In this document: positions 1-12,447 of the stretch, piece by piece
Layout of the letters: each line of letters begins with the position of its first letter
How positions within the stretch are numbered: position 1 is the stretch's first letter
DNA from: Adineta vaga
Lineage: Eukaryota; Rotifera
Reading direction: 5' to 3'
Length of the DNA: 64,000 nucleotides
Assembly: GCA_021613535.1 (NCBI GenBank)
Contig: CP075492.1
Span: 12,338,001 to 12,402,000, forward strand
Made by a program: the position numbers and the translations under genes
The notes under the pieces: generated by a model
The model's input: the letters and a program-made list of their open reading frames with translations, nothing else
What the model was told of the DNA's origin: nothing
The model's database searches: none

Positions 1-90
1 GAAAATTTCGGTAATTGATCAAAACTTGATATACGTCTTTAAAGAAAATAAAGATACATCAAAATTTTCATCATAAAAACGTCATTTAAT

Positions 91-1770
91 CTACGTTAAG
101 ATTGTCACTTGTTCATTCGGTCGACAATAGATTTCCATTTTATGTACGATTAAATCTGCAATCATTCGATAATCTTCTTCTTGATTTTCACCAATGAGTT
201 GCATTGTACAATCATTAATTTGAATAATATATTCTTTTCCATCATTTGTTTGAATTAATTCAATAGCACATAGATCAAGTCCACCAAATATTTGACTGAC
301 TTCATCAAGCCATAAACGATATCTTAAATGTAAAATGAATTAATAGAGAAAAAAGAAAATTAGATCATTCAAAACCTTTCAGTCAATGGAATTTTTTCAA
401 TTATACATGAACCAATATTTGCTTTCCAATTATTTGATAATGATGTTCGTCTAAACAAAGAAATAGTTCAATTATAAAGTTACCTACTGAAAAACTCGAC
501 ATTTCTTCATTATTAATGAAAGGAAAGATCATTAATTTTGAAGTATCTTTTGAAACATGACTTGTTTCTACATATTAGTATTCAACTTGCATTCAATAAC
601 GTCTATCTTGTTAGTAATACACAAATGAGTTTCTATTTTCTCACTTCGTCAGACAATGATGAATATTGTCTCAATTTACCTCAGTGCTTTGTAATGTTGT
701 CCAATTTTTTGTAAATAAATATCACATCGTCCAGGAATATACGGTTCAATTGTTGAATAACATTGACTTATTTCAATAATTCCAGTTATTTCATGATAAT
801 CATACGTATTTTTGATTAAAATCTAAGTATGAAATATTTGAAATGATTGCGAAAATGTTCTTGATTGAACATACTTTGCCTAAACCTTGATGTGCATGAC
901 CAATTTTAATCACCGATGGATATGGTGGTGAAATAAACTAAACATGATAGATTTTATCGATCAAATGAATAAAATTATTTACCATTTTTCGATGGTTTGG
1001 ATAATAAGTTTGACTAATCAATGGAAACTTTTCAGCACCTAATCGTCGTTGAATCTGACATAATTCTGCATACTAATTAGAAAGAAAATGATATATACGA
1101 AAGAAGTATATATAAAAACATACAATCCAAGGTCTATCTTGAAAGTTGTATAAAGCTCTCATTGAATTAATACTTGGTACTGCTCCATATTGCATTCCAA
1201 GAATAATATTAATCCAATTAACATCGACATCTTTGACATATTGTCGAACGAGTACAAAATCCGGATGAAATGATCTTTAAATAATGATTTTATATGTCAA
1301 TAGAAAGAAAAAACTTCGATTCTTTTTTGTTTTACCGAATAACAGGTATACCACTTCGAAAGGTATTGATACCAATCGAAATTCCACCGTTTGAATGCGC
1401 AGATAAACCGATTTCATTGAAAGTAGCCTAGAAAAATCCAGAAGAAAATGAATATTTATAAAATTTTATTCAACAGACGACATTTAAACATCAACAAGAA
1501 ACCTGTTCAATGCGAATATCGTAATCAGCAAAAAGTTTTCTATCTTTGAAATATTTTTTCCTACGAGCATGTAAAATCAATAGTAAAAAAGCTCAAATTT
1601 ATTTTTATTTACCAATCAACATAATGTTCATCGATGATAAATAATATTTTCGATTTATTTGATTGAATTTCTGAATGATTGAGTAATTCTTTTGGTGTAA
1701 TACTACCGGAGTTTGGTAAATCATGTTGAAAATCTCCTGAAGGCAAACGTCGTTTGATATAATTTATCAT
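91..1770 (-). CDS. Syn: Synapsin, short form (domains A and C)
   Basis: Synapsins are phosphoproteins that coat synaptic vesicles and tether them in the reserve pool; the C domain has an ATP-grasp fold. Nine exons join in phase: 1770-1613, 1560-1503, 1427-1336, 1274-1124, 1072-983, 937-875, 822-680, 450-376, 322-91, giving 353 aa. The N-terminus (MINYIKRRLPSGDF) matches the synapsin A domain. Diagnostic C-domain blocks are visible: FIIDEHYVDW, SAHSNGGISIGI, FPLISQTYYPNHRKM, IKIGHAHQGLGK, and near the end IFGGLDLCAIEL and MQLIGENQEEDYR. The protein stops about 15 residues after the C domain, so the proline-rich D region and the C-terminal E domain of vertebrate long forms are absent. A splice acceptor just before the ATG (exon edge at 1774) implies a 5' UTR intron. 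The family call is very secure; exon edges are hand-made. Confidence 0.95.
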
Positions 1771-1774
1771 TACT

Positions 1775-2905
1775 CTAAAATTATCAAGAAAAAGAATGAA
1801 TTATTTTCTGAAAATAGATCTTAGTTTTTTTTTGTTCGTTAATGTGTTTGCATGTTAAGAATTCATTTTCAATGATTATATTTTGAAATAAAGAACAAGT
1901 TAATATTCATATTCATATTATTATTATTATTGAAGATTCTCTTATTGATCTTACCGAAACAATGAAAAATATTATAAATGACAATAGTTCAAGAATCATC
2001 ATCATCGTCGTCGTCGTCGTCTAGTTTTCTTTTCTTTTCTTTTCTTATTATTTTACTGATGACACGATATAAGACATGGAAGAGAACGGAAGAAGCTATG
2101 CAAACTTTCATTAATCATGACTTGAAGTCTTTAAAAATTAATCCTGAGAATAAATAATTCCTTGAATATTTTATCAAAACAAAAATCGACTTTTACGTCC
2201 TCTTTCTTTTTTCAAATGACAAATCAGATATCTAATTGATATGTACATACAGTTGTTCATATTCATTCTTTATCATGATTTTACGTCATATCAATAGTAA
2301 TGACAAGATGTTACTTTTACATGAACATTATGATAGATAACAATTATTGAAAGAAAAGAAATTTTTTTTCTCGAAAAGGTTACACGAAAGGGAGTGCAGG
2401 AAAAAAAAGAAGAAGTCAAGGTAAAATAGACGTATAAATGAACGAGTGAAATGATGCATGACCTATCGTTTGTTTAAATAGAAAGAAGGCATATGTAATG
2501 AACGAGAAAAAAGAAGAATTCCAAATGTTCTGAATAGATTTTTTCATTGATATGATGTACAAGTGATGGTTAGGGTACAATATAAATATCTATAGCTAGA
2601 TAAAATTCATTGAATTGATGATCACCGTTGATCTATGACATTGAAATTCGCAAAATTTTCAAGGAAGTTATTCGATACATATTGAAAAGCTTGAGGGTAA
2701 GAGATTAAATCATAACCTTGTATTTATATCACGATGAGAATTAATAAGGTATATGACACATTTGAATATTTATTGAGCATTTTTATTCGTTTCAGACAAG
2801 TTTGAGAAAGAGAGAGAGAGAGAGTGACAAGTGTGAAAACTGAATAAAATCGAAACAAAAAACGAAGAAAGTATTTCATTATTCATTTACTTTTAGTTAT
2901 TAATT
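1775..2905. other. Intergenic region between divergent synapsin and Ser-rich genes
   Basis: About 1.1 kb with no convincing ORF. It must hold the 5' ends and probably promoters of both divergent genes. Visible elements are a (TCG)n-like stretch near 2009-2025, repeats of TTTTC near 2028-2046, and a (GA)n tract at about 2811-2825. No specific regulatory motif can be named. Confidence 0.5.
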
Positions 2906-3631
2906 ATGAACTATCCATATTCAACGTCTTCACCTTATATTCAAGCGGCAATGTCCCAAGCCGTTCAAGCTATTATGAGCGGAGCACCGTTACCTCCGAA
3001 TTGTTTAGTTATGGCAGTACCATATCAACAAGTTTCTCCAATGATGCCACAAATAAGGATGAATCCTGCCATGTCAGCTAAGGATCAAATGATACTTTCT
3101 CAAAAATCTCCATATTATGGTCCATCACCATACCGTAATCCTCCTTCAACAACACGTGCTCCTCCTCCTCAAACATTTAATTATGCGGTCGTACCTTTTA
3201 TGAATAAACCTAAATCGAAAGCAAAAAATCGACAACCTCTTCATTCGAATCTCTATAATTCTTCATCGTTTGATTCTTATATGCGTAATTTAAGTTGGAG
3301 TCGACTATTTCATCATCGTCCATCACAAAAAACTTCCAAACGAGCAAGTGATGATGAACCAGCAGCGAATTCTGATAAGAAAACAAGTTCAACGAAGAAA
3401 CAACAATCGAATTCATCTCTATCATCTTCATCGTCATCGTCATCGTCATCTTCAACCACAAGTGATGAAACTATTCGACGAGTTACTGTTACCAGTCGAC
3501 CACCATCAAATATGAATTCAAAACAGCAAACAAAAGGTAGTTTACCATTTAAGTATTCATCTGAATTTCTTCCAGGTATAGGCAAACAACAAGTGAAACA
3601 AAACGATGTCTTCATTATCAATAAAGCTTAA
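2906..3631 (+). CDS. Unrecognised Ser/Pro-rich protein, 241 aa
   Basis: I do not recognise this protein. It is a single open exon with a clean ATG (MNYPYSTSSPYIQAAMSQ) and TAA stop. It has a Met/Pro/Tyr-rich first 100 residues, a basic stretch (NKPKSKAKNR) near residue 102, and a poly-Ser run near residues 172-184 encoded by alternating tca/tcg at about 3415-3456. The C-terminal 40 residues (from SLPFKYSSEFLPGIG) are less simple and may be the conserved part. There is no signal peptide or membrane segment, and it is largely disordered by composition. The acceptor-like cttttag at about 2890-2896, ten bases before the ATG, suggests a 5' UTR intron. It converges on the next gene, with 174 bp between the stops. 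Antisense ORFs here are shadows of the Ser repeat. Confidence 0.7.
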   Translation: MNYPYSTSSPYIQAAMSQAVQAIMSGAPLPPNCLVMAVPYQQVSPMMPQIRMNPAMSAKDQMILSQKSPYYGPSPYRNPPSTTRAPPPQTFNYAVVPFMNKPKSKAKNRQPLHSNLYNSSSFDSYMRNLSWSRLFHHRPSQKTSKRASDDEPAANSDKKTSSTKKQQSNSSLSSSSSSSSSSSTTSDETIRRVTVTSRPPSNMNSKQQTKGSLPFKYSSEFLPGIGKQQVKQNDVFIINKA

Positions 3632-3805
3632 ATTCAAACGAAATCTTTTTTGTGTAAAATCGAACAACTCAATTCTTTTCATCTTTTCTTTTCTCTTTTT
3701 TTTCTGCAATTTACAAAAAATTAAAATACATCAACCATCAGGATATTAAATAAATGACTCATCTGACACCAATAAACGAGAGACATAAAAAAGAAAAGAA
3801 AACTT

Positions 3806-4736
3806 TCAACGAAAAAATTCTTCAGGGATTGTTGGTGTTATTTGTTGTTGAATTCGTTCATTGACTCGATGTAAGCGAAAATGTTGACTGATATGATCAA
3901 CATTATGTTTCTTCAGAGGAGTTTGTAAGAGACGAGCATTAGAATTTTGACTTCCACCATCAACATCAATTACCATACGTGTATGTTTGACGAAGATTAG
4001 CATATCATTTGACTGATCATTTGACCGTTCAAAGTTGACTGTTTGATATGGTGTACGAGTTCCCATATATCGACAAAGAACAACCGGTGCACATGGTGAT
4101 GGTGAACCACTAATTAATAGATATTGAATTTCAAAAATGATTAAATAACAAAAAAATAGTCGATATTTACTTATGTATTGTAAGTACAAGACCTGTTAAA
4201 TGATGTCGAATAATAAAATCTCGATAACCAATATGTTGAATTTCAAATATTTGTGATTCTCCATTATTCTAAAAGATTTTAAAGAGATTTAATCAGAAAG
4301 AAAATTCGTTTAATTTACTTCAAGATTTTGATCTTGTTGAACTAATGTTGAACGGTCTGGTGTAAAGGTTACAAATTTTCCTGATTGAAGAACTTCAATT
4401 AAATACAGACCTTCGAGAATTTGTTCACTCTAAAAAACAAGGACATTTTCGATTGAATAAAATTTAACGACGTAATTAACGTACTGCAAAATACCATTGA
4501 TCGTGCATAATAAACGAATAGAAATGTGTCCTACCTGTATTTATTTTTTTGTTTTTGTAAACGTTAATATTCTTAGTTATATCGATAAATAAATCGTTCT
4601 CCTAAACAAAACTGTAACCTTATGATCACATGTTCTAGAATAGTAATAATAATAAATAATCAAAAAAGAGAGAAAGGCCAACTTATCTATTATATACGTG
4701 TTTTTGCAATACATAAATGATGTGTTGTTTACTCAT
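3806..4736 (-). CDS. Small beta-trefoil-like protein (ricin-B-type fold, tentative)
   Basis: Exons joined: 4736-4698 (possible first exon, MSKQHIIYVLQKH), 4534-4485, 4427-4319, 4268-4171, 4109-3806, giving about 199 aa. The phases agree, including use of the second AG in the agag acceptor before 4427. The segment VIDVDGGSQNSNARLL followed some 15 residues later by SQHFRLH resembles a lobe of R-type (ricin B) lectins, where a V-x-D-V-x-G-G-S strand precedes a Q-x-W/F motif. The rest is a string of short beta-like strands with no signal peptide. The family call is inference from this weak motif; an FGF-like or fascin-like trefoil is also possible. The first exon is the least certain part. Confidence 0.55.
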
Positions 4737-6457
4737 ATTTGAAGGATATATTAATTCAATTCTTTTTAATAACATATAATTATGTAATAAACGTTTTTCT
4801 TAGAACTGAATCAACTCAAATAGAAATTGAAAATTGTCTGCTTTTGTTTCTATAGTTGCCAGAGAACCGAACATTGCTGAGGTTTTGTTTCAGCTTATCT
4901 TTTAATGAAAACCACAAATCTCTTCTTGATTGAATGTATCGTTATGTATTATTCTAAAAGAATCACGGACGAATTTATTTACATATATGTAAACAAACAT
5001 GTCAATTCTAAGATTTCTATCTTATAATTATATTGTCTTTTTATTAGTATTGAATTTGATTAAATATATCGGAATAAATTAATGAAAATTTGAAATCAAA
5101 TGAAAAGAAAAAAAGATTTATCTGTTTGACGGATTTACTTTTTATATGTTAACGAGACTTCTGAGTACAAAGAAAAAAAATGAATGTGTTTCGTTTAAGA
5201 TTCCGGCAAATTGATCAATTGTGATTGTTCTGTCTTTTTTTTCTGTCCTTTCTTTTTTTTATTTAGTTTAGATACCAAATCAACAGTAAGAATCGATGTT
5301 TTAGACGGTAACAACAAAAGAAATTTCAGTTTTTTTTTTCTTCTCTTTTAAAAGTGTACTTCTTAACAAGAGGCATTTCTTTACTAGGGAGAAGTATAAG
5401 ATGATAAGCGTTAGAATAAACAAAGCTAAAAATATTTTCGCTACCATGACTTCTCTGGCAATTTAGTTTTCATGTGTTCATAGAGAATATTATTTTCTTG
5501 TTATGACAAAAACATGTTTTTACTCATCTTAAACAATTGTGTTCCTTTTTCAATCAGTGCGCAGAAGAAAATAAGTAAGTACTATTGTCGATTTAAATAA
5601 ACTCTCGACATGTTTCAAATTTTATATCTTTTTATTATCGACGCAATTAAAATCAGTTGCTTGAAAACGAAATATTTCGTTTAGTCTTATAAATTTGCTT
5701 ATCATAACTGATCTATTTATGAAAAGTTCTTATTGATATTTATCTGCTTTGCTCATTAGGAAGTTTTGGATGTTTGAACTCATCAATACTTTGGCTATAA
5801 GTAAGAGAGAGAGCGAGAGAAAAACAATTATTTACGTAGTCAACTAATGTAAAGAGAAAAACTCCAATATACTTGAAACATAAAAGACAACAAAAAACAA
5901 TGCTTTTCTCTCGTTGGATACAATTACGAAAAATTGAGATTTAAACATCGATAACTGAATCATTTATAATTGATACATTCATACGAAATGAAGAAAGAAA
6001 AAACGAACAGTTGAATTGTTGCTCTGGAACAGTTCGTTGCTGGGTTAGTTAGAGGCTTGAAAACAAACTAAAGGTGAATCAAACATCGTGATCGTCTCCA
6101 TGGTTGTTGTAACAAGTGTAATTTTTTTTCTCTTTCCCCGCCTTCGGGAGGTTTTTTTTTATTTTTTTTTTCATTCAAGTTGTATGAAACTGAATGCATC
6201 GTACATGTATTTAAATAAGTGCAGACTCTTTTTTTCAAAGATTGCTACTGTCAATCAATCAATCAATCAATCAAAACTAGTCATTTTCTAATCCTTTGGA
6301 AAGAGAAAAGAACTGTATATTAATTCTTCTTCTTCTTGATCTCCTTCTTTTCAAACGAAATTAATAGAAAAAAATCTTAACGTTTTCTCATTGATTCTAG
6401 ATTTTGCTATCCGGTGAATATATATTATGTGAAATATAACCGAACAATAGAGAAAAT
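4737..6457. other. Intergenic region, no gene seen
   Basis: About 1.7 kb of AT-rich sequence between two divergent genes. The only longish ORF (near 6088-6291) has no acceptable codon pattern and includes homopolymers. It holds a short GC-rich hairpin beside T-runs and a (TCAA)n repeat, listed separately. Otherwise nothing recognisable. Confidence 0.5.
6251..6274. repeat. (TCAA)n microsatellite
   Basis: About six tandem copies of a 4-bp unit in the intergenic region upstream of the LRR receptor gene; seen directly. Confidence 0.85.
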
Positions 6458-9400
6458 ATGACGAGTTACGTTTTATTATTATTCATAATGCTATTATTAT
6501 GGCAAGTAAGTGACTGATTTTTTGATATTTTTCGTTAGTGAAAATGATTTTATATTGAATCTAGACATGTTTATCTACACATGAGTGTAATAGAACCATA
6601 CTTGGAAAAAATATGACATTTACATGTCCAGTAGCGGTTGGTAATCAACTGCTGAGATTGTACGATTTAACTAGTGAAGAATTGGAAAATATTACTTTAT
6701 TCATTGCAGAAGGTTGGGTGGTACTACTTCAGGTCCATTCACATCCATTCCTCCAAATCTATGTTTAATGCCAAACTTACAAGTAAATACTACGAAATTT
6801 TTTATAAATTTTCTCAATAGAAAAAACAACTTTTTTAGACCATTATTTTTTCAAATAATCTCATTGTATCTGTTGATCCAACGGATTCATTGAGTAAATG
6901 CTTTTCCAAGGTGATTACACTTGATGTTAGTACGAATCGAATCACCAATTTTCCGTCCTATCTGATTTATAACATGCCAAATTTGAAAAATCTTTATTTT
7001 CAACATAATAATCTTACTGAAGTACCAGCTAATGCATTTTCTAACGTTTCATTATTGGAAACTGTCGATTTTTCTTATAATCAATTGACAACTTTCGAAC
7101 TATGGGCTTTGGATGTCAAGACAAAAGCTGATTTTAGTCACAATAAAATTACTACAATCACAAATAAGTACTTTTATACGTCGGATGTAAATCAAACTAC
7201 TCCACCAACGGTGCTTTTAACTGGTAATGGACCAACAATAAACTTTACTGATGCAATTTATGAAATGTATGATCAATGTGAAGAAGTTCAACAGTGGTAT
7301 TTTACAGATGAAGTATCACTGACTCCGCCATTATTTACAGGAAAACTACGTTACATCAATTTTGGCACTACACAAATTGATTGCAGTTGTAATCAAATTT
7401 ATTTTCTAAAGGTGTTCATAGCTAGTTACCAGAACTGAATATCCATACTCCATACTTGACACAATGTGTTCAAACAGTTCACAGAACAGTAGCAACGTAA
7501 AATTTTTCAATTCCAGTTGTATTGATTCTACATTCGATAAAAACTCGACTCTCGATTTTACTCAAGTATATCCTAGATACTGTAAGATACAGTCGAATGA
7601 GGCTGGTAGTTTGACACAAACAATAGAATTTCCGGCACCATCATCAAGTGCGGTAAGATTTCTTAACTTGAAGAAAAAACATTCTAACTGAAAACAAAAC
7701 TTTTTCATCAATAATTAAAATGACATATTGAATGTTTTTATTTTTAGTCGACGTATCCTCACTACGAAACCGTTGACATGAATCTCGGAACATGTTTTTT
7801 TACTTTTACGAATACAACTACAATGAATATCGCATGTACGAATGATACATCAAATACTTTATCACAAATACCTGCAACATTGCTAGGCGGTACTTACATG
7901 AGTAATATAACTCACGTAACATTCAGTTCTAATATTTCTATACTCCCAACATACCTTTGTTCATTACCATCTCGTGAAATTGATATAAGTTATCAAACAT
8001 TTACAACACTTAGTGATACAACATTTCCATGTCTAGATTCATTTCGTAAAGTATCATTATCTCGTAATCAAATAAGCTCAGTGAATATAGTCAATGGTAA
8101 TTTTCAAAATTTAACATCATTAGATCTTTCAGCCAATCAATTAACATCAATACCTTATTCGGTTCTTATGCCAACACCAACTTCATTACGTTCTCTTGAT
8201 TTACGAAATAATTCAATTAATTACATTGATCTCTTCGTTTATACACGAAAAAATATTAATATTTATCTTGATAATAATCCTATTAATAGTACAAATATTC
8301 TTAATCCACAAAATACGACATTGATATTTACTACAAATTCAACAGCAAATGTTACTTTTCCTGCAAGTGTAACAAGCAGTACAATTATTATTGATGATTC
8401 CATAGCAATTACCTATGGTGTATGCAATGATTTTCAATCATTAAGAAATATGCTTCTCAGCCTTGAATCAACAGATGCTGAAGTTCAACTTGATTGTTCA
8501 TGCAAATCAGTCAATTTGAAACAAATCTATCTGAACAACAATCAGAATATTCTTGTTGATTTCAGTTGTTCAAATCCATCACAAGCGGAAACCTTTTTTA
8601 GCGTGTCAATGGCTACGTGTCCAACATATGCTAATTTTTCATCTGGATTATGTACTAATGAGGTATGTTACAATATCTTTTTAATTTCACACCTAAGCTA
8701 ATTAGCAAGTCTTTTCTAAAAGAAATGTCATGTACCAGCATGGGCCATGAAAATATTTTGCATGTCTATTTAATCACTTGAATGCGCTTTTCTTTCACTT
8801 TCTGTGCAAGAATCTTCTACAACTTTAGCTTTTCTATGCATATGCATGCCTTATTTCTCTGTACCGCTCTTCACTTGTTTTTGAACATAGAATGAAAACA
8901 TATCTTCACATGTCCGCGTTGTTGTCAACTATTTGAGAGACACAATTGTTAGGATTGTTTGTTTCTTTTGTTACTCAATCGAATATATGTATAGACGTCA
9001 GCAACTATCACAACAATGCAGACTGTAAATCCTACCACATTCACGAGTGTTTATACCGCTACTCTAATGATGAATTCCACAACAATAAGTACCACTGCTA
9101 CTGCTACTGCTACTACATCTAACACGACGTTAGCTGGATCGGGAAATATTACGACAACCACACCCACAACAATGCAGACTGTAAATCCTACCGCATTCAC
9201 GAGTGTTTATACCGCTACTCTAATGATGAATTCCACAACAATAAGTACCACTGCTACTGCTACTGCTACTACATCTAACACGACGTTAGCTGGATCGGGA
9301 AATATTACGACAACCACACCCACAACAATGCAGACTGTAAATCCTACCACATTCACGAGTGTTTATACCGCTACTCTAATGATGAATTCCACAACAATGC

Positions 9401-10539
9401 AGACTGTAAATCCTACTACATTCACGAGTGCTTATACCGCTACTCTAATGATGAATTCCACAACAATAAGTACCACTGCTACTGCTACTACATCTAACAC
9501 GACGTTAGCTGGATCAAGTAATACTACGACGACCACAACAACACAATCACCTTTCGGCACTACTGTTATTGGTGGAGCAACTACAACAACTGCTACCATC
9601 GTTACTACTACTACTACTACTATCTCCATATCACAGTCTAATTCGAGTAGTTCAGGTGTAAGTGATGATGTACAATCATAAAATGAATACTCATCAATAA
9701 TATTTCAGAAATATAATACATTAAACTTTCTCAACACCGCATTCAGTTTTTGATTTGTTCACTTGATTAATCTCTCATTTATGTTCTCTGTATCTATAAT
9801 CATGACAAATATACTAATTTTCTAATATGAATTCTAGAACAACTACTAATAGATTCTATTTAAACTGATTCATATCATTTATGTTTTCTATAATTTATTC
9901 AATTTTTAGGGAACTGGAAATGTACAATCGAGTAATAATTCAGATTCAAATCGTACTGGATTAATTGTTGGTCTAGTAGTTGGTATAGGTGGCTTTTTAC
10001 TATTACTTGCTGCTATTATCGCTGCAATTATCTTACTCAAACGATGTAAAGGAGGTGGAGGTGCAGGAGACAAAAGACGTGTAAGTCGTATTTCGGCCAA
10101 GGGTTCAGCTGCTCCGGATGGTCAAAAGGCTCCGGTAACTCCTTCTACGCGTTTGCAATCAAGAAATCCACGAGGAATTCAATTGGCAGCAAGTCCATCA
10201 ACGTCATCTCAATTACCATCAAGACCTGTTGAAATTATGGTACCAAATATACATAATGATCCAAATTTACGTAAATCAACACGAGGAATTCCACTTCGAC
10301 TTGATCCAATCAGGTAAGAATCAAACTTGCTTTTTGCTGTTTACTGAAAATTAATACTTATAAATTTGTTCTTCCTCAGACCAACATCTGGTGCGAACCC
10401 GTTAAGTCCACCTGTGACAACTACACTAAGCAATCCAACGACTCTTCGTTCTACGAACAGTTTACCAATGAATCCACCCTCATTATCACAACCACCACCA
10501 CATCAAGTTCTTAACATAGGTGGCGATGTACGTTTTTAA
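6458..10539 (+). CDS. Leucine-rich-repeat type I membrane receptor with Thr-rich stalk
   Basis: A probable cell-surface recognition protein. Exons 6458-6505, 6565-6659, 6710-6782, 6839-7411, 7485-7652, 7748-8662, 8995-9657, 9910-10313 and 10380-10539 join in phase to 1032 aa. The order is: signal peptide (residues 1-19, MTSYVLLLFIMLLLW); a first LRR block in residues 60-240 (LKNLYFQHNNLTEVP) closed by an LRRCT-like DCSCN; a second LRR block around 340-520 (LTSLDLSANQLTSIP) closed by LDCSCK; a Thr/Ser-rich mucin-like stalk with tandem repeats (625-845); one transmembrane helix near 862-889 (LIVGLVVGIGGFLLLL); and a basic, Ser/Pro-rich tail of about 140 residues with no kinase or TIR domain. 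Two apparent frame breaks are removed by a 50-nt and a 73-nt intron. It has no assignable orthologue; such LRR receptors are often lineage-specific. Confidence 0.8.
9016..9510 (+). repeat. 156-bp in-frame tandem repeat (mucin-like stalk)
   Basis: Units begin with the codons for MQTVNPT at 9016, 9172, 9328 and 9397. The first two copies are 156 bp and almost identical. The third is cut to 69 bp before the fourth begins, and the fourth lacks one Ala-Thr pair. The coded unit is rich in Thr, Ser and Asn-x-Thr sites, so it is a probable heavily O- and N-glycosylated spacer. The high identity indicates recent duplication. Confidence 0.9.
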
Positions 10540-11223
10540 GACAATTAAAATTCAATCTATTAAATCAAATTTCTTTGTTTGCAAAAGATTTGTATGCATG
10601 CGTTCGTTCGTTTTCTTTCTTATATTTTCATAGGATGCGATTTGTACTTTTTTCTGTTTCAATAAAAGAGAATTAACCTTAATTTTATCGATGATTGTAG
10701 AAAGACGAATGCTAAATAAAATAGATGCCGCTTGTTATTGATATATGACCGTTATTCTATTCGATATTGAAACAAGTGAGTATAAAAGTCAAAAAAGTAC
10801 GGGAAAATTTTCTTTTCTTTCTATGAATGGACATTAAAACGTTGTTCTATTTGAATACACAGATATAGTCATGATCGTGTATTGTGCTTATATTGCCCCC
10901 CTAATTTTCTTCCTAGTCATTATATAGTAAGAGAGACAAACAGGAAATGTCACACCTATATCTATGAATGATAAAGCTTCATGCATTGTTGAACAATTAA
11001 ACGCATCAATGAAACTGCATGGTTGACTTCTTTAAAGATGAACGAAAGTTCATTATTCTCTCTCGAATCTATAAACACGTGCTATTTACTAAGAAAAGAA
11101 AAGGAATGTGATGTAAATTCATTATATCATCTATATGTATATATGTTTGTATATACGAATGAATCATTGAATAGTCCATTGTATTTCAAGACTGCTTTAT
11201 TTTCTTTTTCTTTTCGAATAGAT
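10540..11223. other. Intergenic and 5' UTR region before the RRM gene
   Basis: About 680 bp. The reading frame of the next gene stays open upstream to 11023, but the acceptor-like tcgaatag two bases before the ATG at 11224 argues that this part is a 5' UTR intron and not coding. Nothing else is recognised. Confidence 0.45.
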
Positions 11224-12447
11224 ATGTTTTTTGATCGTGAATCAACAGTAGTTATCACGAAACTACAGAATTTATCTGAATCAGTATTAACTGCTTATTG
11301 TCAAAAGTTTGGTAAAGTTCTTCGATGTTTTATTAAAACGTCTCCACAAACACCCAAAAAAGAGCCTTGTAAGTTCGTCAATTAGAATTCACTCTTTCAT
11401 CTCTTTTCAAATCGCTGTTTTTTCAAAACTCGAAAAATTCTGTAGGAAAAACAAAACGTCTTTTCTTTGATTGAGTATAAACTAATGAATTCTTAATTCT
11501 CTATTTTAGATGCTTTAGTGAAATTTGCTGACGCATCGAGTGTTGTTTCAATTATTAGTCATCGTAATCATATAATAAATGGTGCTCATGTAGCTATGCG
11601 TGGTTATCATGAAGATCGAACAAATTCTTCTTCTTCTTCTTCTTCTTCTTCGTCGTCGTGTACACAATCTATACCAACTTTAATGTCAGTAAACCAACAA
11701 AATCAAAATTTACAAAATAATAATCAAACAGCTATCCAGTATGATCAATTAGTTCAAGAAAATCAAGCCTTAAAATATGAAATAGCTAATCTTCAAAAAT
11801 CCTTAGCTGAAGCTCAAACATATTCGAAAACGGCTTATGAAACATTTCAACTTCTAAGAGAAAAATTTGGTTAGAGAGAATTCATATATTTTCTTTCACG
11901 ATAATAACTTTTTCCATTTTCAGAAGCAGAACAAGCTTTAACAAATAAATTAAAAGAAGAACATACAGAAGCAATCAAATCTTATGAAGCTCGATTAAAA
12001 CAAATACCATCACCATCATCAGTACCAAGAATACAAACAGATAAAGTTAAAGATGAACCACTTGATTGTCATAATCAAGAAAATAGACTTGAAAATCATC
12101 GATTAGAAATTCAAATAGTTAAAGATTGTTTAGAACAAGCACAAATTGATTTAGGTAAATGTCAAACAGAAAATGCGATTCTTAATGCAAAAATAAATTC
12201 TCGCGAACAACAATTCGAAGCACGTTATAAAGATTTAAACAATCAATATTCATTTATGAAGAAAAAATATGAACATATTTCGTCATGTGTCAAAGATTTT
12301 CATTCCAAATTATATCCAAGAAAAAAACTCAAAATAGAATCCAAAGAACAGAACAATAGTAAAATGAATGGCGAAACAATGGATGATTCTAACGATGATA
12401 TTGTGGAAATCGTTATGCAAGTAGATACCCCACTGGCTGATATTTAA
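11224..12447 (+). CDS. RRM-domain RNA-binding protein with coiled coil
   Basis: Exons 11224-11368, 11510-11869 and 11924-12447 give 342 aa. Residues 8-80 form an RNA recognition motif: strand TVVITKL, helix with FGKVLRCFIK (RNP2/RNP1-like edges), then YALVKFADASSVVSII and GAHVAMRGY. A poly-Ser run follows (codons from a (TCT)n tract), then a Gln/Asn-rich linker. From about residue 130 to 310 there are long Glu/Lys/Gln heptad-like helices typical of a coiled coil. The C-terminus is acidic. The start was chosen at MFFDREST because it directly opens the RRM and follows an acceptor site. The role is probably in RNA binding and self-assembly; no orthologue can be named. Confidence 0.75.
11625..11658. 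repeat. (TCT)n trinucleotide tract coding poly-Ser
   Basis: A run of tct/tcg codons inside the RRM gene; in-frame repeat-length variation would change only the Ser count. Confidence 0.85.

Noticed and set aside
3210-3621. Antisense ORFs rich in Asp or Met opposite the Ser-rich gene
   Set aside because: They come from reading the tca/tcg Ser repeat backwards.
6700-7485. Two apparent frameshifts suggesting the LRR receptor is a pseudogene
   Set aside because: A 50-nt intron (6660-6709) and a 73-nt intron (7412-7484), both GT-AG and in matching phase, restore one continuous frame.
9016-9510. CRISPR-like direct repeats
   Set aside because: The repeats are contiguous 156-bp in-frame coding units without spacers, in an animal gene.
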